This document shows, piece by piece, positions 42,538 through 51,436 of a stretch of DNA of 64,000 nucleotides (the first letter of the stretch is position 1; every line of letters begins with the position of its first letter). Origin of the DNA: Brevibacillus fortis (GTDB lineage Bacteria; Bacillota; Bacilli; Brevibacillales; Brevibacillaceae). Location of the stretch: NCBI RefSeq assembly GCF_003013395.1, contig NZ_PXZM01000005.1:25706-89705 (forward strand), read 5' to 3'. Below the pieces are notes generated by a model. The model saw only the letters and a program-made list of their open reading frames with translations. It did no database searches and was not told the DNA's origin. A program made the translations under genes and the position numbers.

Positions 42538-42954
42538 ATGAAGTATTCACAGGCAACAGACTATGCCCTCCATGCGATGCTCTATCTGGTGGCAGAAGCG
42601 CCTGATAAACCCGTTAGTGTTCAGCTTTTAGCAGAGAAGCTAGGCGTTTCACAAACGTACCTATCCAAAATGCTGACGAAACTGGTCAAGGCTGGGTTAA
42701 TCCACTCGGTATCTGGCGCAAATGGCGGATACAAGCTCAAACGCAACCAGGATGATATATCGTTTCTGGATGTGATCCAAGCCATTGAAGGGAATACCTC
42801 TTTGTTTGAATGCAGCTTCCATCATGATAGTGCCTGTCTGATTCAACAGGTTGTGGCAGACGCTGAGCAGCAAATGATGCATACGCTGAAAAGTAAAAAA
42901 ATTGCTGACTTGGTCGCACATATCCCCAAACAACCTCATGACCGTTTGACGTAA
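42538..42954 (+). CDS. Rrf2-family transcriptional regulator
   Basis: 138 aa. Winged helix-turn-helix at residues 1-70 (MKYSQATDYALHAMLYL, VQLLAEKLGVSQTYLSKMLTKLVKAGLIHSVSGANGGYKL). The later part has two cysteines in the FECSFHHDSACLI stretch, so a redox- or iron-sulfur-sensing function as in NsrR/IscR is possible but the usual three-cysteine signature is not evident. ATG at 42538 follows GAGGTG. Divergent from the thioredoxin gene, which may be part of its regulon. Confidence 0.88.
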   Translation: MKYSQATDYALHAMLYLVAEAPDKPVSVQLLAEKLGVSQTYLSKMLTKLVKAGLIHSVSGANGGYKLKRNQDDISFLDVIQAIEGNTSLFECSFHHDSACLIQQVVADAEQQMMHTLKSKKIADLVAHIPKQPHDRLT

Positions 42955-42972
42955 AACAACTTCCCTGAAAAG

Positions 42973-43001
42973 CTCCGGCCGCCTCGACCGGAGTTTTTCT
43001 T
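42973..43001 (+). terminator. Intrinsic terminator after the Rrf2 gene
   Basis: CTCCGG pairs with CCGGAG around a GCCGCCTCGA-type loop and is followed by TTTTTCTTC. Confidence 0.75.
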
Positions 43002-43043
43002 CATAATGGTATCGTTCATTCGATGAGAAAGGTGTGAACAGTG

Positions 43044-43730
43044 ATGAGCCAATGGACGGAACAAGCCGCCAAGCAATGGGATCAATTTGCAGAAGACTGG
43101 CAAAAAAGAAGTGAGCACATGTGGGAAAAAGGCAGCCGCAGCACCATCCTCCCCTTTTTTATGAAGCATGTACCTGTCGGATCGGGCCCTGTTCTTGATG
43201 CAGGCTGTGGTGACGGCTATGCCAGTTGCAAGCTTGCAGAGCACGGCTATCAGGTGGAGGGCGTCGACATTGCCGGGGAAATGATTCGTCTCGCTCATGA
43301 CCGGGTCATTTCCTTCCCAGGTTCTGTTCATTTTCAGACAGGAGACATCAGTGAGCTTCCTTTTGCCAATGATTCATTCTCCGGTGTGCTCTCGATTAAC
43401 GTAGTGGAATTCACGCCGTCTCCGCTCAAGGCACTCTTGGAGCTTTACCGCGTGCTCGCACCCGAAGGGATTCTCGTCTTGGGTATCCTCGGTCCTACAG
43501 CAGGCCCACGCGCTCATAGCTATCGCAGACTATATGAAGAGGCAACGATCCAAAATACGATGATGCCCTGGGAAGCCAAGCAGTTGGCGAGCGAAAATGG
43601 CTTCACACTGCTGGGAGAAGAGCCCGTATACAAAGAAGGAATTACGCCAGATATCGCAGGCCGCTTAAGCGTAGAGCTACGAGAGGCTGTCAGCTTTTTG
43701 ACCCTGTTCGCTTTGCGGAAAATAGATTAA
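43044..43730 (+). CDS. Class I SAM-dependent methyltransferase
   Basis: 228 aa. Motif I VLDAGCGDGYASCKLAEHG (about 49-67), motif II VEGVDIAGEMIRLA, then DISELPFANDSFSGVLSINVVEF (motif III region), a Ubie/Methyltransf_11 arrangement. It transfers a methyl group to a small molecule; substrate not predictable. ATG at 43044 follows AAGGTG; a GTG three bases earlier is an alternative. Separate from its neighbours. Confidence 0.88.
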   Translation: MSQWTEQAAKQWDQFAEDWQKRSEHMWEKGSRSTILPFFMKHVPVGSGPVLDAGCGDGYASCKLAEHGYQVEGVDIAGEMIRLAHDRVISFPGSVHFQTGDISELPFANDSFSGVLSINVVEFTPSPLKALLELYRVLAPEGILVLGILGPTAGPRAHSYRRLYEEATIQNTMMPWEAKQLASENGFTLLGEEPVYKEGITPDIAGRLSVELREAVSFLTLFALRKID

Positions 43731-43750
43731 ATGAACTCGCCGGTACATGC

Positions 43751-43799
43751 AAAAAACCCGCAAGAAAGCCACTCTGATAAAGTGTCCTTCCTACGGGTC
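43751..43799 (-). terminator. Intrinsic terminator with long stem
   Basis: On the minus strand GACCCGTAGGAAGGACACTTT pairs imperfectly with the AGAGTGGCTTTCTTGCGGGTT arm and is followed by TTTTTGC. Confidence 0.7.
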
Positions 43800-43812
43800 A
43801 CATTTCTATCTG

Positions 43813-45231
43813 TTACCGATACTGAACATTATTCAGCTGCATCCACATCAATTTACTCTCAATCAACATCGCAATGGTCATCTCATCCATTCCGTGCAGC
43901 TGACGGTACAAGCGCTGGGTTTCGACCAAGTCATTGTAGGTCAAGAACGGATAGTCCGGTCTGCCGAATGTCCCATCTGGAAAATACGCGTAATGCAAAT
44001 CGCCATTTCCGAGAATCCACTGCGATCCGAGGTTTACGACACCGTAGAGCATGATGTCTGCTAAGTCTCTGTCTGTCCGGTCCCCGAATTGCATATAGCT
44101 TTTGTAGAGAAAATTGATTTCGGCCAACTGATGATTCAAAGAAACGTGAGTCTGAATCATTGGATGGGTGGCTGTTGCGTAGTCGGCAACCAGCCAACCC
44201 TGCTGGACACCAGCGATGGCAAAATGGTTCATGGCTGCGTGATTGTGAAAGTAAGAAACATATTTTTTCGCAGATTGGCAAAAGTCCTTTTCTTGATACT
44301 GATCACAGCCCCGAAGCATGAGATCAGCCGCTCCTGTGTTGAATCTCGTATCGTAAAAGCCTTCTGGTATCCCGTAATCGCCGCTTAACCACAAGGAGCG
44401 TGGCTGCGTCTTCCAGTACCCCTCAGGCTCCTGCTGTTTCAGGCTCGCTTTCAGCATTACATAGCCCATATCTCGGGCAGCCTTGCTTCCACCTGTATAT
44501 AAAAAGGAGCGAAGGACATAATTTTCGGGAATCCGCCAAAAGGAGGACGCCGAAGTCGGCTCGTACGTTGAAGGACTTTGGTAGTAATACCCATCGTACA
44601 GCCATTTTGCCTTTTCCGTAACGTCCAAGTTAAGCCAGATGTTGTCAATCGATTGCTCTCCCCAAGGAACGAGCGGATCTCTCGAATCGAGCGCCCACAT
44701 TTCGCTGATAAATCCTGCTTTCATCGGCAGCTTGATCACTAGCTCGACACCAGAAGCCGTCTGTTTTACTTCGATTGGCAACGCCAAAGCCGGCTTTTCT
44801 TCAATCGTAGCTCTGCCTTTATCCACGTAGGTAATGGGCTTACCTAACCAAATATACCTACCCTCCGTCTCTACAAAACCAGCGGAAAGCGGAAGCGTCT
44901 GGACTTGATCAAGCGTGACAACCTTCCAATACGGTTTATTCGACTCATCATAGGCTCGATAACGGAACATCATGTTCTGTCTGTCACCCTGAATCGGGAT
45001 CGTGAAAACGTAGGGCATCATATTGCGCTGACCTGTGATTTTATGGGCCCAATACGTGACACCATCCGAGAATCGAAATTCTTGTTTTTGGTGGATCGCA
45101 CGATTCAGTTGGTCAACATTCTCTGTTTCTGTTGGTTTTTTCCATTCGTTTGCAGAAATATGGCTCGGAAAGAAACTACTTACGGCGATGGCCGTCATCA
45201 AAAGGAGCACTCTGCTGATTTTTCTGACCAT
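43813..45231 (-). CDS. Secreted protein of unknown function with alpha/alpha-toroid-like C-terminal part
   Basis: 472 aa. A Sec signal peptide (VRKISRVLLLMTAIAVSSFFPSHISAN) is followed by a beta-rich N-terminal part with Tyr/Trp-rich segments (FRYRAYDESNKPYWKV) and a helical C-terminal part (from about 200: WLNLDVTEKAKWLYDGYYYQ, GGSKAARDMGYVMLKASL, RFNTGAADLMLRG, EINFLYKSYMQFGDR). The repeated helix pairs and the YY/W-rich surface resemble polysaccharide lyases and C5-epimerases of the (alpha/alpha)-barrel type, but I see no decisive catalytic motif. RBS GGGGGAT. Divergent from a secreted M14 peptidase. Confidence 0.65.
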   Translation of the reverse strand: MVRKISRVLLLMTAIAVSSFFPSHISANEWKKPTETENVDQLNRAIHQKQEFRFSDGVTYWAHKITGQRNMMPYVFTIPIQGDRQNMMFRYRAYDESNKPYWKVVTLDQVQTLPLSAGFVETEGRYIWLGKPITYVDKGRATIEEKPALALPIEVKQTASGVELVIKLPMKAGFISEMWALDSRDPLVPWGEQSIDNIWLNLDVTEKAKWLYDGYYYQSPSTYEPTSASSFWRIPENYVLRSFLYTGGSKAARDMGYVMLKASLKQQEPEGYWKTQPRSLWLSGDYGIPEGFYDTRFNTGAADLMLRGCDQYQEKDFCQSAKKYVSYFHNHAAMNHFAIAGVQQGWLVADYATATHPMIQTHVSLNHQLAEINFLYKSYMQFGDRTDRDLADIMLYGVVNLGSQWILGNGDLHYAYFPDGTFGRPDYPFLTYNDLVETQRLYRQLHGMDEMTIAMLIESKLMWMQLNNVQYR

Positions 45232-45364
45232 GTCATCCCCCTATTCTATTAAAGCAGAACCGAAAGTCCTACTTTAAAATGAATATTTCGTAGCGATTAT
45301 TATTTTTATAATAATCTGATAAATTAATCTTAGGTGTCTAACTTTGTTTCGCAGGAGGGAATTT

Positions 45365-47038
45365 ATGGACAAGAAAGTACGCTACGCTGTTTCTACTGCA
45401 CTCGTAATATCTCTGTTCACCAGCCCCTCATTGATCCATGCCACCCAAGCTGATCCACACACCCCAATTCCTTATTACGGAATGGGGCCAACCTATGTAC
45501 AGCCTGCACAGATTGAGAGCTTGTTTCCCAAACCAAATATCCAATTTGGGACACCCGGCTTCCAAGAAGGAAAAGAAGCTTTTACGTCCCAGGAAGAAAT
45601 GATGGCTTACATAAGCAAATTGGCAGCATGCACCAAAGAAATCAAGCTGCTATCCATCGGTACATCATTGGAAGGTCGTGATATCCCCCTGCTTCTGTTC
45701 AGCAAAGACCACAGTAAGATCAAACAAAACAAGGAGAAACCACTCATCTGGCTACAGGCACAAATCCACGGGAATGAACCCGCCTCTGGTGAATCTGCTC
45801 TCGTGATCGCTAAATGGCTGGCAGAAGGAAAACTTGGCGCCGACCTCCTGGATAGAGTAAACGTCGCGATCATTCCTCGCATCAATCCGGATGGCTCCTA
45901 CCAGTTCAAACGTTACATCGCGACAGAGCTGGATGCCAACCGTGACTACATGAAGGTAGAATACCCAGAGGTGCAAGCGGTTCACCAAGCCATCAACGCC
46001 TATCAACCTGATGTGGTGCTTGACGCCCATGAATACGGCGTCTCTTCCAGCCAACTTCGCGATGTTGGGGAAAAAGGCGCGATCTCTTCCTACGATGTTC
46101 TGATCTCCTCTGCGAAAAACTTGAATATCCCCGCCAACCTGCGCAAAATGTCCGACAACCTGCTCTTGGCTGACGTTCAAAAAGCGCTCGATAAGGAGCA
46201 ACTCTCTCATCACGCTTACTATACGCTGGCAAAAGGCAAGGACGGTAAAGTGACCGCAACAGAAGGCAGCACAGAAACAAGAATCGGACGTAATGCCTTA
46301 GGTCTGAAAAACACATTGACGTTTTTGGTGGAAACGCGCGGCATCGGCATTGGACGCGCCGATTTTGAACGACGTGTATACAGTCAGGCCATGACTCACG
46401 CTGCTGTCATCCAATCAACAGCGGCCAACGCCAAAGCAATCAAGTCCGCCGTGACCCAGGCACGCGCAGAAATCACGGAAAAAGGCAAAAAGGCAAACGA
46501 CAACGATAAGCTCGTCATCCTGAGTGAAAATAAGCGAATACCGGGTCAGTCTCTCGAGGTGGTCGATCTAGCCACGGCAAAAAAAGTGTCTACCCCCATC
46601 GACTGGGTGAGTTCCACGGACGCCTATCCCGTACTCGAACGCGAGCGCCCCACTGCTTATCTCATGCCTCCTGCCTACCATGACGTTGCGGCCAAGCTGG
46701 AACTGCTCGGTGTCTCGGTAAGCATGCTATCGAAAGAAACAACCATAGCGGTAGAAAGCTACACCATTTTGGAAAACAAGGTGAATACGATTTACGAGAA
46801 TGGGCATTTCACTAATCAAGTGACTGCAAATGTAACAGAAACAACGAAAACCTTTCCTGCGGGTAGCTACGTGTTCAGCATGGCCCAGCCAAACGCCAAC
46901 TTCATTGCATTGGCCCTAGAACCGGAATCCGTAGACAGCTACGTTTCGTTTAACTTCTTGCCCGTTGAAAAAGGCGATGAAGTCCCGGTTTATCGCTATA
47001 TGCTGGAGCAAGCGCTACCCACCACACAAAAGAACTAA
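45365..47038 (+). CDS. Secreted M14-family zinc carboxypeptidase
   Basis: 557 aa. The signal peptide MDKKVRYAVSTALVISLFTSPSLIHA is followed by the M14 domain: AQIHGNEPASGESAL provides the HxxE zinc ligands (about 144-147), then LDAHEYG supplies the third ligand His (about 221), and TFLVETRGIG carries the catalytic Glu (about 328). The C-terminal 200 residues are an extra domain. Cleaves C-terminal amino acids of peptides or murein-derived peptides outside the cell. ATG at 45365 follows GGAGGG; the frame to 45344 lacks support. Confidence 0.9.
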   Translation: MDKKVRYAVSTALVISLFTSPSLIHATQADPHTPIPYYGMGPTYVQPAQIESLFPKPNIQFGTPGFQEGKEAFTSQEEMMAYISKLAACTKEIKLLSIGTSLEGRDIPLLLFSKDHSKIKQNKEKPLIWLQAQIHGNEPASGESALVIAKWLAEGKLGADLLDRVNVAIIPRINPDGSYQFKRYIATELDANRDYMKVEYPEVQAVHQAINAYQPDVVLDAHEYGVSSSQLRDVGEKGAISSYDVLISSAKNLNIPANLRKMSDNLLLADVQKALDKEQLSHHAYYTLAKGKDGKVTATEGSTETRIGRNALGLKNTLTFLVETRGIGIGRADFERRVYSQAMTHAAVIQSTAANAKAIKSAVTQARAEITEKGKKANDNDKLVILSENKRIPGQSLEVVDLATAKKVSTPIDWVSSTDAYPVLERERPTAYLMPPAYHDVAAKLELLGVSVSMLSKETTIAVESYTILENKVNTIYENGHFTNQVTANVTETTKTFPAGSYVFSMAQPNANFIALALEPESVDSYVSFNFLPVEKGDEVPVYRYMLEQALPTTQKN

Positions 47039-47049
47039 AGGAAAAATAA

Positions 47050-47091
47050 ATTCCCCTCTCTAAAGTTAGACTCCTGAGAGGGGAATTTTGT
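47050..47091 (+). terminator. Intrinsic terminator after the M14 peptidase gene
   Basis: ATTCCCCTCTC pairs with GAGAGGGGAAT, followed by TTTGTTAC. Confidence 0.75.
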
Positions 47092-47182
47092 TACATGTAT
47101 GGGCTTACTTTATTTTCCCGGATGGAATCCGTGGTTCGCTTGATTTTGTCTGCATTCGCCCCAGAATCCGTCGTGTAATTTG

Positions 47183-47215
47183 CAAAAAAGTCCGCATCGC
47201 TTGGATACGGACTCC
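47183..47215 (-). terminator. Intrinsic terminator after the soluble chemoreceptor gene
   Basis: On the minus strand AGTCCGTATCC pairs with GCGATGCGGACT (loop AAGC) and is followed by six Ts. Confidence 0.75.
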
Positions 47216-47231
47216 TTCTGCTTGCTTATGA

Positions 47232-48176
47232 TCACAATAATGTTTTGGCATCCTTTACGCTCGTCGCGAGCATTTGCTCTACCGCGTTTGCGTCCCTCAC
47301 ATGCTGGGTCAAGCCTTCATTCAGCTCGTCCAGCAAGCCCTTTGCATCACTTACCTGCTGGGACACATCGTCAGCAAACCGCTTTTGATGCGCGATGATT
47401 TCCATCACTCCTGACACTTCAACGTTTAGTGCCTGGAAAGCGTTCACGATCTGATCCGTCTTCTCCGCAGCATCCTTGCTGATGGAAAGTCCATTTTTGA
47501 TCGCACTGCTGCTTTTTTCACTGTTGGACAACGCCTCTTTTGTTTCTTCCTGAATCTTGCCGATCAATTCTGCAATCGTCTTGGTGGAATTCGCTGTCAT
47601 CTCGGCCAACTTCCGTACTTCATCCGCTACTACAGCAAAGCCTCGGCCTTGTTCACCCGCACGTGCCGCTTCTATCGCTGCATTCAAAGCGAGAAGATTG
47701 GTCTGATTGGCAATGTCGCTGATCACCTTGACGATACTCGTAATTTCCGAAGAGCGCTCTTCCAAGCGGCTCATGGACTTGGACGTATGGACCGATTCTT
47801 TGTCGAGCAGGCTCATGACTTCCACAACGTCCGTCATAGCCTTCTTGCCTTCATCTGCACGCGCTACCGATTGTCTACAGATGTCCGTCAGGCGCTCTCC
47901 TCGAACCGACAACTGGCTCGCAGATTCATCATCCCGCTCGTTAACGGCCTGGATATTATCTACGACTCGCTTCATCCTCGTCACCAATCGCGCCAATTGA
48001 TCGTGTTCGGCGTTCACCGCTTGGTTCGAAGCGAGGATCGCACCAATTTGCTCGTAAATACCGCGAAGCTCCTGTTTCCTAACGTCTTGCTGTCCTGCGA
48101 TTGTGGTTGTGGGAGTTGCCACTGTCGTCGCTGCTGTCTCTTTTTCTGCTAGGCCTTTGTCTTTTTTCCAAAACAT
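47232..48176 (-). CDS. Soluble methyl-accepting chemotaxis protein (no membrane segment)
   Basis: 314 aa. No transmembrane helix and no sensor domain are visible. It begins [13 protein letters not shown] with an Ala/Thr-rich stretch, then a helical region (about 35-130), then a short signalling hairpin whose tip reads [36 protein letters not shown] (about 155-190). Such soluble receptors report cytoplasmic or membrane-energy states. RBS GAGAGGG. It follows a 251-aa membrane protein gene (48201-48956) 24 bases upstream, so the two are probably one operon and could form a receptor complex. Confidence 0.85.
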   Translation of the reverse strand: MFWKKDKGLAEKETAATTVATPTTTIAGQQDVRKQELRGIYEQIGAILASNQAVNAEHDQLARLVTRMKRVVDNIQAVNERDDESASQLSVRGERLTDICRQSVARADEGKKAMTDVVEVMSLLDKESVHTSKSMSRLEERSSEITSIVKVISDIANQTNLLALNAAIEAARAGEQGRGFAVVADEVRKLAEMTANSTKTIAELIGKIQEETKEALSNSEKSSSAIKNGLSISKDAAEKTDQIVNAFQALNVEVSGVMEIIAHQKRFADDVSQQVSDAKGLLDELNEGLTQHVRDANAVEQMLATSVKDAKTLL

Positions 48177-48200
48177 CCGCTTCCCTCTCCTTTGTACCCA

Positions 48201-48956
48201 TCAATTGTCACTTCGGCGGCTATATACGCGGGACTCGATTATTCCCGGATGTTGTTTCGCCAAGCTCAGCAAGTTTTCCAAGAAATAATAGTGACCCTCC
48301 AAGAGCTCCACGTCTTTGCGCTCAAAATGCTTCACCTGCAAATACTGCTGCATTTCCAAAGCATAGCGCTCCAGTTTATCGTGAAAATCGTTGGCACGAA
48401 GCATTTGCTCCACTTCTGGATATTCTGTTTTCAGGCGACTCAACTCGCTGTATACACGCCCACCCTCCAGAATCATCTGGTAGGCTGTACGCTCGAGCGT
48501 AGCTGTCGTAGCTGCCTCCTGCTCCTCACGCTCCTCGCGCAAAGCTGCCAAGTACGTGATAAAATGGTAGACAGTTAAAAACAATGGTCCTAAAAATAGA
48601 ATGATCCCTGCCTTGTACACATGCTGATTGGACAAATTGCTGATGAGCAGGAATAAGTGAAACAAGATCGCACCCAACCATACATAGATAATGATTTGGT
48701 GATTGATCTTCCCTGCCTTTTGGTGTCGAGAAAAGGCAAAGGTAAGTCCGAGCAGATAAAAGGCAAGTAACGTAAAGCTGGCAGAAAACAAAGCCATCTC
48801 CATATCGATCAGCCAATCTGCGTCGGCGGGTATTTCGATAAAGAATTCAAAAGCGAGCACCAGCAGTGAGAACAGCAACCCCATGATCCAAAACCGGCTT
48901 ACTTCCGAGTCATTCCTCCGCCGGGAGCGGTAGCGTTTTGCACGGGATCCTTCCAT
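48201..48956 (-). CDS. Membrane protein with cytoplasmic coiled C-terminal domain, partner of the soluble chemoreceptor
   Basis: 251 aa. An arginine-rich start (GSRAKRYRSRRRND) is followed by about four membrane helices (FWIMGLLFSLLVLAFEFFI, MALFSASFTLLAFYLLGLTFAF, IIIYVWLGAILFHLFLLISNL, IILFLGPLFLTVYHFITYLAAL) and a helical, acidic cytoplasmic domain (about 145-251, REEREEQEAATTATLERT). I do not recognise the family. Same operon as the soluble chemoreceptor, so a sensing input is a reasonable guess. RBS AGGTGAG. Confidence 0.7.
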   Translation of the reverse strand: MEGSRAKRYRSRRRNDSEVSRFWIMGLLFSLLVLAFEFFIEIPADADWLIDMEMALFSASFTLLAFYLLGLTFAFSRHQKAGKINHQIIIYVWLGAILFHLFLLISNLSNQHVYKAGIILFLGPLFLTVYHFITYLAALREEREEQEAATTATLERTAYQMILEGGRVYSELSRLKTEYPEVEQMLRANDFHDKLERYALEMQQYLQVKHFERKDVELLEGHYYFLENLLSLAKQHPGIIESRVYSRRSDN

Positions 48957-49041
48957 AATGCTCTCACCTCATTCTCTATGATTCGCCATGATTCTATCTT
49001 TTCCTTTCACATGGGGCCAAAATCTGACATCGGAGGCTGTT

Positions 49042-50454
49042 ATGACAAAAAATTTACCAACACCATTTACCGAGCGCATGAAAACCTTGCTCGAGCACGA
49101 TTATGAGGTATTCGTCTCCTCGTATGATCAACCTGTGACACACGGCTTGCGGGTCAATCCGTTGAAAGTGGGTCGTGACGATTTCTTGAAAATCTCGCCG
49201 TTTGCTCTGGATACAATCCCTTGGTGCGAAAATGGTTTTCGCTACAAAGAGCCAGACCGTCCCGGCAAGCATCCTTTTCACGCCGCTGGTATGTACTATT
49301 TGCAGGAGCCAAGCGCGATGTCCGCTGCCGAAGCACTCGGCGCACAACCTGGTGAGCGAATCCTCGACCTGTGTGCAGCGCCAGGAGGGAAATCGACGCA
49401 GCTTGCAGCGTTTTTGCGTGGACAAGGAATGCTCGTGGCAAACGAAATCCATCCTGTTCGGGCAAAAGCCTTGTCAGAAAATCTGGAGCGCTGCGGCGTG
49501 ACCAATGCCGTCGTGACTAACGAAACGCCTGAACGCTTACAGGAGCGTTTCCCCCAGTTTTTTGACCGAATTTTAGTAGACGCTCCATGCTCTGGCGAAG
49601 GAATGTTTCGCAAGCTACCTGAAGCAATCGAAGACTGGAGCCCCGCAAAAGTTACCGAGTGCCATCTCATGCAAGGCGATATTCTCGAAGCGGCTGCTGC
49701 TATGCTGAAGCCGGGCGGGACTCTGGTCTACTCCACCTGCACATTCGCTCCGTTGGAAAATGAGCAGTCACTGGTTAACTTCCTGGGCCGTCACCCGGAA
49801 TTTGAGATCGTCTCACTGCCACATGCAGATTGCTTTTCTGCTGGTCAACCGGAGTGGGCGTCTCCGCAAAACGAGCAGCTCACCCAGACAGCCAGATTAT
49901 GGCCTCATCGTCTACAGGGAGAAGGTCATTACCTCGCCAAGCTGCAAAAAAGTGATACCGCTGAAGTTCATGAACCTTCCGGAAAGCGAAAAGAAAAGCG
50001 TGCGGCAAAATCTGCTCCAGCAGGTCGAAAAGAAGCTTTGGCAGCCTGGCGCACGTTTGCGGACGAAGCGCTCCCAGCGCTCTTCGAAGCATTCGATGAT
50101 GAAATGGCTTTTCTTTTGTTCGGCGAGCAACTCTACTACTCACCCGCTTCCGAGCTCGATTGGGACAAGCTCAAGGTCGCGCGCGTCGGTCTGCATCTAG
50201 GAACCGTAAAAAAGAACAGATTTGAACCTGCACACGCCTTGGCACTCTCCCTCTCACCTGCGGAGGCAGCCCGTGTCGCTTCGTATAGTGCCAACGATCC
50301 TGAAATGTTGCGGTACTTAAAAGGAGAAGCGCTCACGCGAGATGGTGAAAGCGGCTGGACGCTGGTTACTGTGGATGGATTCTCCATCGGTTGGGGCAAG
50401 CAATCAGAGGGGCAACTCAAAAATCATTATCCAAAGGGTCTGCGCTGGTTGTAG
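49042..50454 (+). CDS. RsmF/YebU-type rRNA (cytosine-5-)-methyltransferase
   Basis: 470 aa NOL1/NOP2/Sun family enzyme. N-terminal domain FTERMKTLLEHDYEVFVSSYDQ, SAM site DLCAAPGGKSTQLAA (about 110-124), DAPCSGEGMF (about 175, catalytic PC motif) and STCTFAPLENEQ (about 232, second Cys) are intact. The C-terminal RsmF-type extension (GHYLAKLQKSD ... NHYPKGLRWL) includes an mRNA-binding-like region. Methylates C5 of cytosine in 16S rRNA or tRNA. ATG at 49042 follows GGAGG; the longer frame (48988) is rejected. The structured repeat copy 2 begins 18 bases after its stop. Confidence 0.92.
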   Translation: MTKNLPTPFTERMKTLLEHDYEVFVSSYDQPVTHGLRVNPLKVGRDDFLKISPFALDTIPWCENGFRYKEPDRPGKHPFHAAGMYYLQEPSAMSAAEALGAQPGERILDLCAAPGGKSTQLAAFLRGQGMLVANEIHPVRAKALSENLERCGVTNAVVTNETPERLQERFPQFFDRILVDAPCSGEGMFRKLPEAIEDWSPAKVTECHLMQGDILEAAAAMLKPGGTLVYSTCTFAPLENEQSLVNFLGRHPEFEIVSLPHADCFSAGQPEWASPQNEQLTQTARLWPHRLQGEGHYLAKLQKSDTAEVHEPSGKRKEKRAAKSAPAGRKEALAAWRTFADEALPALFEAFDDEMAFLLFGEQLYYSPASELDWDKLKVARVGLHLGTVKKNRFEPAHALALSLSPAEAARVASYSANDPEMLRYLKGEALTRDGESGWTLVTVDGFSIGWGKQSEGQLKNHYPKGLRWL

Positions 50455-50471
50455 TTAATCTTTGGCCCACT

Positions 50472-50974
50472 GTTGTGGTGGGGAGGAAACAGGAGAAAAC
50501 GCTCAGATTCTTGGAACACTCGCTGGGGGATTCACTGTCCGACTCCATGCAAAAAGCGAAACCGCATCCAAAGTTGTCCATTCAGGTTGCTATCTCAGAA
50601 GTGGACGCTTAAAGGCGTGTTTCGCTTTTTGCATTGCGTCTCGGTCGGTGTTCCAAAGATCTTGCGCTTATTTCTCCTGTTTCCTCTACGAGCTATACGG
50701 TGTTATCCGATCTTTAAAAATGAAAGAGCAATGAAGAATATCTTCAGTAACGCCAGAGAAGAATATTTCCAGACGTAGCGACTTGTGGAGTCCTACCGAG
50801 CGAAAGAAGCGATTCGCGGGCATCAGAAAAAACGCAACCTGCCCTAGCGGCGTAGCGGCTACCACTTTTGCGTTTCCCCGCGAATCGTTTCGGAGCGGAC
50901 AGTCCACACTTTCCGAGGGACGGAGCCTGGAGCCTAGTCTGGAAATATTCTTCTCCCAACCACAGACACATAAT
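50472..50974 (+). repeat. Dispersed structured repeat, copy 2
   Basis: Second copy of the element at 19411-19909, same strand, about 31 kb away. Outer stem of domain 1: GAGGAAACAGGAGAAA near 50483 and its complement near 50670. Inner stem TGCAAAAAGCGAAAC with its complement. Domain 2 outer stem GAGAAGAATATTTCCAGAC (50756-50774) and its exact complement at 50937-50955 (19 bp, perfect; copy 1 has one bulged base); inner stem CGATTCGCGGG (50810-50820) with CCCGCGAATCG (50877-50887). The stem base that is C-G here is G-C in copy 1, a compensatory change. It lies between convergent genes (rRNA methyltransferase and YvyF-like). Confidence 0.85.
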
Positions 50975-50977
50975 CAA

Positions 50978-51014
50978 CCCAAAAAGCCCACAAAGCTGTG
51001 GGCTTTTCTCTTTT
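50978..51014. terminator. Bidirectional terminator
   Basis: AAAAAGCCCACA and TGTGGGCTTTT form a 10-12-bp stem with a 3-base loop. It separates repeat copy 2 from the convergent YvyF-like gene and can stop transcription from both sides. Confidence 0.8.
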
Positions 51015-51018
51015 TTCC

Positions 51019-51267
51019 TTATGACCGCCCTCTGCGGGACGGAGTGTCTACTACGGTTAAAGAGCCATTTCTTATGTAACGCAATATTTTTGAAACAGAT
51101 ATCCCTGTAGCATTGGCAATTTGCATCGCATTCGAATTCGGATAAGTTCTCACGTAATTGCGAATCATCTGGTAGTCTTGTATTTCGTTTTCTCCGCAAA
51201 CCTGGCAACTGTACTCTCCCCGGCCCATCGGACTGCCGCATTTCAAGCACGTATCCGTCGTCATCAC
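51019..51267 (-). CDS. YvyF-like zinc-ribbon/helix-turn-helix protein
   Basis: 82 aa. Zinc ribbon with two CxxC pairs (CLKCGSPM and CQVCGENE, residues 7-28), then a winged or simple helix-turn-helix (MIRNYVRTYPNSNAMQIANATGISVSKILRYIRNGSL, about 34-70), the domain order of the YvyF/flagellar-operon proteins, where the HTH binds DNA or a partner. Here the gene is not in a flagellar cluster. ATG at 51267 with the RBS TGAGGAG. Probably a regulator; target unknown. Confidence 0.75.
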   Translation of the reverse strand: MMTTDTCLKCGSPMGRGEYSCQVCGENEIQDYQMIRNYVRTYPNSNAMQIANATGISVSKILRYIRNGSLTVVDTPSRRGRS

Positions 51268-51436
51268 TGGTTCTCCTCACACCCTGTACTATGGTACTTT
51301 CACAAGAAAGGGTTCTATCTTCCTATCTATTACCCAAATCACATGGGAGGAAAACACTATTTTCTATTACCAATCTTATTCAAATAAAATTCGATGCAGC
51401 CATGCCGAACTCCTTCAATCGGTCAGTATGGCGGCA

